This document shows, one piece after another, positions 50,003-58,116 of a stretch of 64,000 nucleotides of DNA. A program made the position numbers and the translations under genes. The DNA comes from Clostridia bacterium (GTDB taxonomy: Bacteria; Bacillota; Clostridia; Christensenellales; Aristaeellaceae): contig JAFRQX010000046.1 of the NCBI GenBank assembly GCA_017428385.1, positions 186,001 through 250,000 of the forward strand. The letters are read 5' to 3'. The notes beneath the pieces are model-generated. The model was not told the DNA's origin and made no database searches. It saw only the letters and a program-made list of their open reading frames with translations. Within the stretch, counting starts at the first letter, position 1. Every line of letters starts with the position of its first letter.

Positions 50003-50644
50003 ATGTCTATCCAGATTGTTGAGATTCCGAATCACCAGAACAAGGTGCGTCTGCGCGTCGCCCACGGGCATTTCGCCACAAGCCACAGCCATATCAATTA
50101 CTACATTGACCTGACCATGACCAAGCACCGGCTGTCAGAAGCCCGGATTGCCGCGGAAGAATTATGCGGCATGTACAAGAATTCCACGATCGTGGACTCC
50201 ATCCTCTGCCTGGACGGAACGGAGGTGCTGGGCGCCTGCATGGCTTCAGCACTGTCCGAGGCCGGGTTCCGGAGCATGAATGCGCACCAGACGATTTACG
50301 TTGTGACTCCGGAACATACCTCCGGAAGCCAGCTGATCTTCCGGGACAATATTGCCCCGATGATTGTGGGCAAGCATGTGCTGGTGCTGGCAGCTTCCCT
50401 GGCCACCGGCTTTACCGCCCGCTCCGCCATCGAGGCTATCAGGTATTACAGCGGTGTTCCCGCAGGTGTTGCAGCCATCTTCTCCGCGATTGATGAATGT
50501 GAAGGCTTCCCGGTCAAGAGTGTTTTCACCGTAAAGGAGAACCTCCCCGATTATGTCAGCTGCTCCTCCCACAACTGCCCGATGTGCAAGGCAGGGGAAA
50601 AGCTGACGGGACTGGTCAACAGCCACGGCGTTTCTTCCTTCTGA
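50003..50644 (+). CDS. Phosphoribosyltransferase-family protein (orotate PRTase-like)
   Basis: The 213-residue protein belongs to a clostridial family annotated as orotate phosphoribosyltransferase-like. It has a type I PRTase core with VDSILCLDGTEVLGACMA and the PRPP-loop-like strand HVLVLAASLATGFTARSAIEAIRYY, where the usual two acidic residues before the loop are replaced. The C-terminus holds CSSHNCPMC, a possible metal site. The N-terminal VAHGHFATSHSHINYYIDLT is typical of the family. Its substrate is uncertain. It is flanked by two guaA tails, so it may have come in with an integration event. The ribosome binding site is AGGAGGAGG. Confidence 0.78.
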   Translation: MSIQIVEIPNHQNKVRLRVAHGHFATSHSHINYYIDLTMTKHRLSEARIAAEELCGMYKNSTIVDSILCLDGTEVLGACMASALSEAGFRSMNAHQTIYVVTPEHTSGSQLIFRDNIAPMIVGKHVLVLAASLATGFTARSAIEAIRYYSGVPAGVAAIFSAIDECEGFPVKSVFTVKENLPDYVSCSSHNCPMCKAGEKLTGLVNSHGVSSF

Positions 50645-50664
50645 GGACGCACTTTTTGGAAAAA

Positions 50665-50693
50665 CGTAAGCCGGGCATCATGCCCGGCTTACG
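50665..50693. terminator. Inverted repeat after the phosphoribosyltransferase gene
   Basis: A perfect 13-bp stem (CGTAAGCCGGGCA, 50665-50677, with 50681-50693) with a 3-base loop. The T-tract is better on the minus strand than on the plus strand, so its direction of action is unclear. Confidence 0.65.
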
Positions 50694-50732
50694 CTGTATT
50701 TCAATGCCATTCGTCTTACTGACCTGCCGCAA

Positions 50733-50777
50733 GATAAAAAATATCCCGGGGACCTTTGTAAATAAGGTCCCCGGGAT
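50733..50777 (-). terminator. Terminator paired with guaA tail B
   Basis: A perfect 14-bp stem pairs ATCCCGGGGACCTT (50743-50756) with its complement (50764-50777). On the minus strand it is followed by ATTTTTTATC. It begins 8 bp after the stop codon of the guaA tail, as expected for a former guaA terminator. Confidence 0.85.
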
Positions 50778-50784
50778 GTTGATA

Positions 50785-50818
50785 TTATTCGAACTCGATG
50801 GTGGCGACGGGCTTTTCG
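50785..50818 (-). repeat. guaA 3'-end copy B (probable attachment-site duplicate)
   Basis: These 34 bp are identical to the end of intact guaA at 62440-62473 and encode the last residues (EKPVATIEFE-stop) on the minus strand. Upstream of it, instead of guaA, comes a truncated mgtC. The distance to the intact copy is 11,655 bp. An exact repeat of a gene end around a metabolic cassette is the usual trace of site-specific integration. Confidence 0.88.
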
Positions 50819-50825
50819 CTGAAGA

Positions 50826-51040
50826 ACCGAGCGCTACTACGTGGCAATAGTCTGCTGTTCCACCAGACCGATCAGTGCGGCGCCCAGGCAGACCAGCACA
50901 TGGGTCCGCATACCTGCCGGTCTGTTTTTCATTTCCCGCTCAACGTCGATAATTGCTCCGAAGATGACCGCGGCTACGATCCTGAGAACCATCTGCCAGA
51001 AAGAAAGCGGTTCTCCAAATGCTACCCAGTCAAGAACTAT
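50826..51040 (-). pseudogene. Truncated mgtC paralogue
   Basis: This segment matches the first 71 codons or so of the mgtC gene at 48991-49701 and part of its upstream region. The codon at the start position is ATA instead of ATG (51040-51038), a one-base deletion near the 3' end shifts the frame into a stop, and the sequence then runs directly into guaA tail B. Many differences from the intact gene look synonymous, so this copy probably diverged as a working gene before it was broken. Confidence 0.85.
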
Positions 51041-51135
51041 ACCATACCTCCGTTTGTTACAATGCTATATTACGGATAGATTTATTTGTCTGTTCATATT
51101 GTAACATAATACCACGTCGGGCCGTCCCGGACAAC

Positions 51136-51170
51136 AAGCCCCGGGACTCTTTTCGGAGAACCCGGGACTT
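51136..51170 (-). terminator. Hairpin terminator after the fructan LacI gene
   Basis: AAGTCCCGGG pairs with CCCGGGGCTT (51170-51161 with 51145-51136 on the minus strand, one G-T pair), 27 bp after the stop codon, followed by GTTGT. The T-tract is weak. Confidence 0.6.
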
Positions 51171-51196
51171 GTGATACGGGAACCGGTATGCATTTA

Positions 51197-52228
51197 TCAG
51201 ATTCTGCGAACGCTTTCCCGCCAGATCGGGGTTGATTTTACATGGGTCCAGCTGTACGGGAAGGAGGGAATACGGATCCGGTTGAGCAGCAATTCAGCCG
51301 CAAGACGTCCGATTTCCGTACCGCAGATCTTGACCGTGGTCAACGGGGGATCGGTGAAGGCAGACTGCATTGTTCCGTCAAAACCGGTAATCATGATATC
51401 CTCCGGGATTGACAGGTCCTTTTTTTTCAGAGCCTGTATCAGTGAAATCGCCAGGTAATCGTTGGCACAGACAAAAGCATCGGGTAGAGACGGCATCTGA
51501 TTGATCCTCGACAGCAGCCAGGCGGAATCATCATAGGGTGAGGAGTCGGGTTCACAGATACAGAATCGCTTATCGTACTGAAGTCCGTTTACCATCAGCC
51601 CCTGCTGATAGCCGTACCACCGTTCCCGGAAAGAGCCGCAGTGGTTATAATCCCCGACGAATCCGATCTGCCGGGCACCTGCCCTCACAAGACGCCGGAT
51701 GACTGCCATAATTCCGGCAATGTTTTCCATAGTCACATAGTCGCACTCAATCAGCGAGGTGATTGTTTCAGCCGAACTGTCCGTCAGAACCATCGGAATG
51801 CCAAGATGACAGAGCGTGCTTACATAATCGGGATCAAAAAGCTCGATTCCGACGATCCCGGCAATCTGCTCCGGAACAAAATGAGGGGGAAGTTGCCTTT
51901 TTTCCAGCTCCTCCTGTGAAATTTCATAAATTTTCAGCGCATAGCCTTCCCGGCTGATCATATCTGTAAAAGAAGAAAGGAACAGGGTGCCAAAATGGAG
52001 CTGGCTGGGGAGGTGGCAGGTCAGCAGGGCGATATTCCCGACAGACGGGGGAGAAGCGAAGACTTTTTCCGCGGGGGACCCGTATCCCAGTTCCTTTGCT
52101 TTTTGTAAAACAAGATTCCGGGTGCTCTGGGGAACAGAACCGCGGCCATTGTAAACTTTGGAAACTGTATTTCGGGAAAGACCGCAGGCATCCGCGATGT
52201 CCTGCATAGTGATTCTTTTGGAAGGCAT
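51197..52228 (-). CDS. LacI-family transcriptional regulator (fructan operon)
   Basis: The 343-residue protein has a LacI headpiece (ITMQDIADACGLSRNTVSKVYNGRGSVPQSTR) and a sensor domain. The hinge region lacks the usual YxPN-type pattern and reads KAKELGYGSPAEK. It is divergent from the importer at 52527. Palindromic sites built on GTTTACAT lie in the gap and inside the importer promoter, so it likely represses the fructan cassette. The inducer may be fructose, sucrose or a fructo-oligosaccharide (inference). Confidence 0.92.
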   Translation of the reverse strand: MPSKRITMQDIADACGLSRNTVSKVYNGRGSVPQSTRNLVLQKAKELGYGSPAEKVFASPPSVGNIALLTCHLPSQLHFGTLFLSSFTDMISREGYALKIYEISQEELEKRQLPPHFVPEQIAGIVGIELFDPDYVSTLCHLGIPMVLTDSSAETITSLIECDYVTMENIAGIMAVIRRLVRAGARQIGFVGDYNHCGSFRERWYGYQQGLMVNGLQYDKRFCICEPDSSPYDDSAWLLSRINQMPSLPDAFVCANDYLAISLIQALKKKDLSIPEDIMITGFDGTMQSAFTDPPLTTVKICGTEIGRLAAELLLNRIRIPSFPYSWTHVKSTPIWRESVRRI

Positions 52229-52271
52229 CGTTTCCGACCTTTCTGTTTTTTTGTGACATTATGCCTGTTTT

Positions 52272-52287
52272 GTTTACATATTGTAAC
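52272..52287. promoter_or_regulatory. LacI-type operator 1 of the fructan cassette
   Basis: GTTTACATATTGTAAC is a 16-bp near-palindrome 44 bp upstream of the regulator start. It shares the GTTTACAT half-site with operator 2. Confidence 0.7.
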
Positions 52288-52308
52288 ACAACGGAATGAT
52301 CAAAACAA

Positions 52309-52325
52309 GTTTACATAATGTAAAC
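52309..52325. promoter_or_regulatory. LacI-type operator 2 of the fructan cassette
   Basis: GTTTACATAATGTAAAC is a perfect 17-bp palindrome with a central A. It lies 22 bp from operator 1, about two helical turns between the ends of the sites. Confidence 0.8.
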
Positions 52326-52414
52326 ACATCACGTCCTGGCATCGAAATAGATTGTTAAAAATGGCAATAAAACGAACATAATAAAATAAATATATACAAA
52401 CTGCACAAAATCAA

Positions 52415-52443
52415 TTGACAATATGTAAATCAATGTGTAAAAT
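52415..52443 (+). promoter_or_regulatory. Promoter of the fructan operon
   Basis: TTGACA (52415-52420), a 17-bp spacer and TAAAAT (52438-52443). The spacer holds CAATATGTAAATC, a further partial copy of the operator half-site. The leader to the first start codon is about 75 bases. Confidence 0.8.
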
Positions 52444-52526
52444 ACAATTGAAATCCGGGAAGCCGGATAACGGATGTTACAACTGCATAAACGACGCGAC
52501 ATTGCAAACTGGCGAGGAGGGGAAAA

Positions 52527-53492
52527 ATGCAAGGCGTGAAGCAACTGCCTGCCGCTTCAAAGCGGCAGAAAAACGTGACCCCCGGATACCGGCTGCGGAA
52601 TTTCAGGGAGAACTTTCCGTATCTCACGATGATTCTGCCGGCAGTTCTGGTGGTATTCCTGTTTAACTATCTTCCGATCTATGGCGTCCTGATTGCGTTC
52701 CAGGATTTTATGCCGGGAGATAAAATTCTCTCTGACACCACGATCTGGGTCGGCTTTGAAAACTTTGCGAGATTCTTCAACGATGTACAGTTCTGGCCGC
52801 TGATGAAGAACACATTCATCCTGTGTATTGTCGGATTTGTCATCGGTTTCCCGCTTCCGATCATCGTATCCCTCGCACTCAACGCGCTGAAACGGAAGAA
52901 GACGGGAAAGGTTTTCCAGACGATCTATACCGCTCCCCATTTTATCTCGCTGGTTGTTCTGGTCGGTATGCTGCAGCTGTTCTTCGGGCGTTACGGCCTG
53001 GTGAACAACATTGCCGCAAGCCTGGGCGCGGAGCGGGTATCCTATTTCCTGGAAAGCTCCGCCTTCCGCCCGCTGTATATCCTGTCCAGCAACTGGCAGG
53101 ACTTCGGCTGGAGCGCGGTTATCTACATCGCCGCCCTGAGCAACGTGGATCCTGTACAGCATGAAGCGGCCATGATCGACGGCGCAAGCCGGTTCCAGCG
53201 GGTGCTCCATGTGGACATTCCCGCAATCATGCCGATGATCAGCGTGATGCTGATCATGTCCATCGGCGGCCTGATGGGCGTGGGTTATGAAAAGGCCCTG
53301 CTGATGCAGACCGACGGAAACCTGGCTGTCAGTGAACTGATCGCCACATACGTGTACAAACGCGGTCTGACAGGCGTTCCGGATCAGGCTTACGCAACGG
53401 CCATCGGTCTGTTCAACTCCGTGATCAACGTTGTGCTGCTGATCATTGCCAACACGACATCCAAACGGTTCTCCGAGAACTCGCTGTGGTAA
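52527..53492 (+). CDS. ABC sugar importer, permease (LplB-like)
   Basis: This 321-residue permease starts the fructan operon. It has six predicted helices, the EAA loop VQHEAAMIDGASRFQRVLHVDIPAI and the LplB-type first helix (ILPAVLVVFLFNYLPIYG). GAGGAGGGG precedes the ATG. The second permease follows after 14 bp. The importer is of the same type as those at 27.8 and 35.3 kb, although the downstream enzymes are for fructans. Confidence 0.95.
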   Translation: MQGVKQLPAASKRQKNVTPGYRLRNFRENFPYLTMILPAVLVVFLFNYLPIYGVLIAFQDFMPGDKILSDTTIWVGFENFARFFNDVQFWPLMKNTFILCIVGFVIGFPLPIIVSLALNALKRKKTGKVFQTIYTAPHFISLVVLVGMLQLFFGRYGLVNNIAASLGAERVSYFLESSAFRPLYILSSNWQDFGWSAVIYIAALSNVDPVQHEAAMIDGASRFQRVLHVDIPAIMPMISVMLIMSIGGLMGVGYEKALLMQTDGNLAVSELIATYVYKRGLTGVPDQAYATAIGLFNSVINVVLLIIANTTSKRFSENSLW

Positions 53493-53506
53493 GGAGGGGA
53501 ACGAAG

Positions 53507-54424
53507 ATGACTCAGAAAGCACCCGCAATCAATATCAGGAACAACGCACTGAAGGATACAAAGGGCGACAAGATATTCTTTGTGATCAACGCCTGTATCC
53601 TCGGCCTGCTTGCACTGATCATTCTGTATCCCCTTTACTTTATCGTGATTGCCTCCATCTCCGACCCGGACGCGGTGCTGGGCGGACAGGTGGTGCTGGC
53701 TCCCGTGAATATCACCTTTGAAGGCTATGAGAAAGTATTCCAGCGGGGTGATATCTGGAGGGGATACCTCAACACCATTATCTATACCGTGGTGACGGTA
53801 GTTCTTTCGCTGGTGGTGACGATTCCCGCCGGCTGGGGACTGAGCCGTAAAACAACCCCCGGTAAAAAATTCTGGATGATTTACTTCATTATCCCGATGT
53901 TCTTCGGCGGCGGCCTGATCCCGTTCTATAACGTGATGAGCAGCCTGAAGCTGATCAACTCCGCCTGGTCGGTGATCCTTCCGGCAATCCTGAGCGTCTG
54001 GAACCTGTTCATGAGCAAGACGTTCTTTGAATCGTCCATTCCGGAGGGCATGCTGGAAGCAGCACGGATTGACGGCGCCGGAAAATTCCGGACCTTCTTC
54101 TCCATTGTGCTGCCGCTGTCCAAGGCAATCATTGCCGTTATGGCACTGTATTACGCAGTCGGACAGTGGAACAGCTACTTCAACGCCATGATTTTCCTGC
54201 AGGATGAAAACAAGTATCCGCTGCAGCTGGTGTTGAAGGAAATCCTGATTGCAAGTGAGAGCACCGTGGGCGGAAGCGGCGAAACGATTCTGCAGCAGTA
54301 CCGCCTGGCAAACCAGCTGAAGTATGTATCCGTGATCGTCTCCAGCCTGCCGGTGCTGTGCCTGTATCCGTTTGTCCAGAAATACTTTGCACAAGGTGTC
54401 ATGATTGGCTCCCTGAAGGGATAA
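53507..54424 (+). CDS. ABC sugar importer, permease (YtcP/LplC-like)
   Basis: The 305-residue partner permease has the EAA loop MLEAARIDGAGKFRTFFSIVLPLS and ends QKYFAQGVMIGSLKG. The reading frame is open 21 bp further upstream, but AAGGAGGGG between the genes fixes ATG 53507. The next gene, for the binding lipoprotein, begins 18 bp downstream. Confidence 0.94.
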   Translation: MTQKAPAINIRNNALKDTKGDKIFFVINACILGLLALIILYPLYFIVIASISDPDAVLGGQVVLAPVNITFEGYEKVFQRGDIWRGYLNTIIYTVVTVVLSLVVTIPAGWGLSRKTTPGKKFWMIYFIIPMFFGGGLIPFYNVMSSLKLINSAWSVILPAILSVWNLFMSKTFFESSIPEGMLEAARIDGAGKFRTFFSIVLPLSKAIIAVMALYYAVGQWNSYFNAMIFLQDENKYPLQLVLKEILIASESTVGGSGETILQQYRLANQLKYVSVIVSSLPVLCLYPFVQKYFAQGVMIGSLKG

Positions 54425-54441
54425 AGAAGGAGGAAAACAAC

Positions 54442-56205
54442 ATGAAAAACCTGAAAAAATGGCTGCTTGTCCTGATGATGATCGTTCTGGCGGTTACACT
54501 GACTGCCTGCAGCGGCGGAGACAAGAAGGACGCCGCAGCACCGGCAGAAAAGAAGGAAGAAACCGCAGCAGCGCCGGCTGAAGAGAAGAAGGATGATACC
54601 GCTGCGGCACCCGCGACCGGCAACGCACTGACCGATACCTATGGATTCCAGTGGAAGGATCCTTCCGCCCCGATCCTGAATGAGCAGGGCGCAAAGGAGA
54701 TTTCCTTCAAGGTGTATTCCTCCAAAAATGCCAGCGCGAAGGATTACAACGACATGAAGATCATGACTGACCTGTTCGCCCAGACGAACGTGCAGGTCAA
54801 CTGGGAAAATGTATCCGAATCTGTATATTCCCAGCAGAAAAACCTGATCTTCGGCAACAAGGACAACCGTCCGGACGCGATTTACCACGCTGGTATGGGC
54901 GCCGGAGAAATCATCAAATACGCCAAGCGCAAGGTGCTGGTGCCGATCAGCGATTACCTGGAGTATATGCCGAATTTCTCCAAGCTGCTGGAAGAACGGC
55001 CTGACATCAGGAACCAGCTGCTGAACGTGGAAAACGGAAAGATTTATTCTCTCCCCCGCATTGAAGAAATGGGCCTGCTGCAGAGCCCGAACCTGCTGTT
55101 TCTGAATATTGCCTGGACGAAGGAAGCCATCGAAGCCGGCGCAGTCAGCGACCTGACGGCAGACCAGCTGAAGGACGGCCTGGCGCTGAAGAGCAGCCAG
55201 ATGGAAGAAATCCTGACCTATTTCCGGGATCATGACATGAACGGAAACGGCAAGACTGACGATGAGCGGCCCCTGAGCTTCGTTTACAACAACTGGCAGG
55301 GCAACCAGTGCGATCTGTACGGCATGTTCGGCCTGAACGACAACCTGGAGCACCGGGTGATTGTGGACGGCAAAGCCACTTACACGATTCAGGACGACCG
55401 CTTCAAGGAAGCGACGAACTTCATTGCCAAGTGGGTGGACGCGGGCCTGATCGACAAGGTCAGCTTTGAACAGAGCCAGGACAACTTCCTGGCCAACGGC
55501 AAGGGCCTGGAGACCTACGGCGCCTTCTACTGGTGGGAAAGCGAAACGGTGGTTTCCAATCCCGAAAACTATATTGTGTGCAGTCCGCTGATCGGACCGA
55601 ACGGGGATCAGACCATCTGCGTTTCCAACAATCCGGAGGTCAGCACCGGCGAAGTGATCCTGTTCTCCGACTGCAAGTATCCTGAGATCCTGCTTGCCTA
55701 TTTTGACCGGTATTACGATCCCGTGATTTCCGCCCAGATCAACTACGGCCCCATCGGCATCGTCTATGAGGAAGAGCGGGATGAGAAGGGCATGCTGATG
55801 CAGAAGCCGCTGCCGGAAGGCGTGACCACGGACGAGCTGCGGCTGCAGAATGCACCGCTGGGTATCATTTATCTGGGCGAATACGCCTGGAACAATGTGG
55901 TTCATATGGAACCCCGCGCCCAGCTGCGCCTGGAACGCCTGCAGCAGTGCGCCAAGCCCTTCGTACCGGAAAATGTGATTCCGTTCCCGAACCTCCAGTT
56001 TACCCTGGAAGAACTGAACACGCTGAGCAACTATGAGACGAACCTGAATGACTATATCCGGACCAACCTGATCAGCTGGCTGATGAAGGGCGGCGTGAGC
56101 GACGATGCCTGGACAGCATTCCAGAACGACCTGAACGGTAAGGTCAACCTGGCCGGCATCCAGAAAGTATACCAGGACGCCTATGACCGCTTTGCCGCGA
56201 AATAA
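54442..56205 (+). CDS. ABC sugar importer, solute-binding lipoprotein with EF-hand-like loop
   Basis: This 587-residue protein is a lipoprotein: the signal ends LTACSGG with the lipobox Cys, followed by an Ala/Lys/Glu-rich linker of about 40 residues. The rest is a long LplA-type binding protein. Residues about 263-275 (DHDMNGNGKTDDE) fit an EF-hand-like calcium loop with acidic or Asn ligands at positions 1, 3, 5, 7 and 12. Loops of this kind occur in several large oligosaccharide receptors and may stabilise the fold. The long upstream extension of the frame overlaps the permease gene and is not used; GAAGGAGG fits ATG 54442. The operon suggests fructo-oligosaccharides as ligand. Confidence 0.92.
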   Translation: MKNLKKWLLVLMMIVLAVTLTACSGGDKKDAAAPAEKKEETAAAPAEEKKDDTAAAPATGNALTDTYGFQWKDPSAPILNEQGAKEISFKVYSSKNASAKDYNDMKIMTDLFAQTNVQVNWENVSESVYSQQKNLIFGNKDNRPDAIYHAGMGAGEIIKYAKRKVLVPISDYLEYMPNFSKLLEERPDIRNQLLNVENGKIYSLPRIEEMGLLQSPNLLFLNIAWTKEAIEAGAVSDLTADQLKDGLALKSSQMEEILTYFRDHDMNGNGKTDDERPLSFVYNNWQGNQCDLYGMFGLNDNLEHRVIVDGKATYTIQDDRFKEATNFIAKWVDAGLIDKVSFEQSQDNFLANGKGLETYGAFYWWESETVVSNPENYIVCSPLIGPNGDQTICVSNNPEVSTGEVILFSDCKYPEILLAYFDRYYDPVISAQINYGPIGIVYEEERDEKGMLMQKPLPEGVTTDELRLQNAPLGIIYLGEYAWNNVVHMEPRAQLRLERLQQCAKPFVPENVIPFPNLQFTLEELNTLSNYETNLNDYIRTNLISWLMKGGVSDDAWTAFQNDLNGKVNLAGIQKVYQDAYDRFAAK

Positions 56206-56222
56206 TGAAGGAGGATATTATA

Positions 56223-58052
56223 ATGAGGAACAGGCTGCATATCATTCTTTCCCTGCTGCTGGTTGTGTGCATGCTGGCCGCGGCCGGACCTGCTTTCGCG
56301 GACGGCGCGCCGACGCTGGACGGGGTGCATGACCAGAGCGTGATGGCCGGAACTGAGTTTGATGCCCTGGCAGGCGTTACCGCAACCGACGGCGCGGGCG
56401 GCGATCTGACGGATATGATCGAGATAGACGCCATGCCGGCTCTGGATTTCAGAAACGGAAAAGCAACCCCTGAAAATCCGGGTGACTATGAACTGACTTA
56501 TACCGTAACAGACGCGAACGGCGAGACAGCTGAGGATTACGCGACCCTGACGGTTACCAAGAAAACCAGCGAAGAGACGGTTTACAAAACCTTTGATTTC
56601 AGCACTGCCGCTGTGACGGACAACCGCGGCTGGGAAGCAAAGATCAATACCGAGGTTGCCGAAGCCACAGCAGAGCTGAAAGAAGGCGCTTACGTTATTG
56701 AAATCAAGAATCCGGGTGACGGAGACGGCGCCGTGCAGCTGGCCAAGGCGGGATATCCGCTGAAAGCGGCGGACTACAGGATTAAGATCTGGGCGAAATC
56801 CACCAAGAAGACCTATGCGCATATCCTTGCCCGGAACGAACAGGCGGAGAGCTGGGAAACCTTCGGCGGCGCGTTCAATGTGGAGATCGGTCCGGAGATC
56901 GCTCCGCTGGAGCTGAACTTCACTTCTCCCGGCGAAGGCAGCGCAGAACTGCTGTTCAACCTGGGCAAGATTACCCCGAATCCGGACAACGCGGAAGATA
57001 CCACACCGGAAGATTTCAAAGTGACGATTGATAAGATCGAACTGTATGAGATTTCCGGTGAAGAGACCCAGGTTCCGGTCTACACATCCGAATTTGCTGC
57101 CGGCGAAGGCGTGGCAGTTACAACCAGTGAAGAAGCAACGGGAAGCGTCGGCTTCGCGGACGGCAAAGCGACGGTGACCATCGACACCTATCCCAACGCG
57201 GACGGCGGCGTATGGAGCGTCAAGGCAGACATCCTGCTGGGCGACACGAAGGTCGAGAAGGGCAAGAAGTACTTCTACAGCTTCAAGATGACGGCGGCCA
57301 ACGGCCAGGGCGGTGAAGCACTGGTGGAAAGCGCGGAAAAAGGATGGGAAAACCGGGCAAACTTCAACGGCATCAGTGCCGGTGCCGGGGAAGAAACTGT
57401 CGTCTCCAGCGTCTTCACCGCGGAAGCGGATGTGGATGATCCCGTGATCCGCCTGCAGATTGGCAATCCTCCGGAAGGCGTGACGTCCAACAGCATTGTG
57501 ATCAGCGACGTCGTCTTCGGCAATGTGGAAGGAGACAAGGAAACCCACAAGACGATTGACGCGTTCATGCCCTTCGGATCGAATACGGCCAATGCGGAAA
57601 ACACAGCCTGCCCGTGGGCAACCTTCAACGGAACGGATGAAGACAACGAGCGCGGCGTCGGCACCATCTGGGCGCAGGACGGCAGCTTCTTCTACCGGAT
57701 TGACAACGGTGGCACCGTCGACTGGCACAACAAGCTGATCTGCGGTATCGGCGGCAATCCCCTGACGCTGGCTTCCGACAGCTACTATACCGTGGAAATC
57801 ACCGCGAGAGCGACGCAGCCGGTATCCTGCGGCGTGTTCCTGAACCCGATGGGAGGCTGGGATCCCCGCTTCTCTGAAGGCATGGACCTGACGACGGAAT
57901 TCCAGACCTTCCGTTTCTCCACAAAGGATACGTTTGTGGTGGACATGGATTTCGAACTGCTGTTCCAGTTCGGCTCGGAAGCCCTGTCCAAGATGGGTGA
58001 GGTCACGATAGAGTTCCAGAATATGACAATTTACCAGATGACCGTCCAGTAA
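56223..58052 (+). CDS. Secreted multi-domain carbohydrate-binding protein
   Basis: The 609-residue product has a signal peptide (about residues 1-26) and no recognised catalytic domain. Residues about 30-112 form an Ig-like domain of the HYR/DUF5011 type (GVTATDGAGGDLTD; PGDYELTYTVTDANGETAEDYATLTV). Three jelly-roll domains of the CBM4/9-like type then seem to follow (about 120-275, 280-435, 440-605), each with paired strands like YRIKIWAKSTKKTYAHILA and KKYFYSFKMTA. The start is ATG 56223, since ATGAAGGAGG at 56205 is its ribosome binding site. No wall-sorting signal was seen. It lies between the binding protein and GH32 genes and probably holds fructan at the cell surface (inference). Confidence 0.75.
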   Translation: MRNRLHIILSLLLVVCMLAAAGPAFADGAPTLDGVHDQSVMAGTEFDALAGVTATDGAGGDLTDMIEIDAMPALDFRNGKATPENPGDYELTYTVTDANGETAEDYATLTVTKKTSEETVYKTFDFSTAAVTDNRGWEAKINTEVAEATAELKEGAYVIEIKNPGDGDGAVQLAKAGYPLKAADYRIKIWAKSTKKTYAHILARNEQAESWETFGGAFNVEIGPEIAPLELNFTSPGEGSAELLFNLGKITPNPDNAEDTTPEDFKVTIDKIELYEISGEETQVPVYTSEFAAGEGVAVTTSEEATGSVGFADGKATVTIDTYPNADGGVWSVKADILLGDTKVEKGKKYFYSFKMTAANGQGGEALVESAEKGWENRANFNGISAGAGEETVVSSVFTAEADVDDPVIRLQIGNPPEGVTSNSIVISDVVFGNVEGDKETHKTIDAFMPFGSNTANAENTACPWATFNGTDEDNERGVGTIWAQDGSFFYRIDNGGTVDWHNKLICGIGGNPLTLASDSYYTVEITARATQPVSCGVFLNPMGGWDPRFSEGMDLTTEFQTFRFSTKDTFVVDMDFELLFQFGSEALSKMGEVTIEFQNMTIYQMTVQ

Positions 58053-58116
58053 ACAGCAGACGAGACGCAGGGGGGATGGATCAGTTCATCCTCCCTGTCC
58101 TTCTGTCAGGAGGTTA

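Larger units (their letters stand above)
50645..51196. other. Intergenic region with hairpins, guaA tail B and mgtC fragment
   Basis: This 552-bp stretch holds in order: an inverted repeat at the end of the PRTase gene, a minus-strand terminator, guaA tail B, a truncated mgtC copy with its upstream region, and the terminator of the LacI gene. No intact gene is present. Confidence 0.7.
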
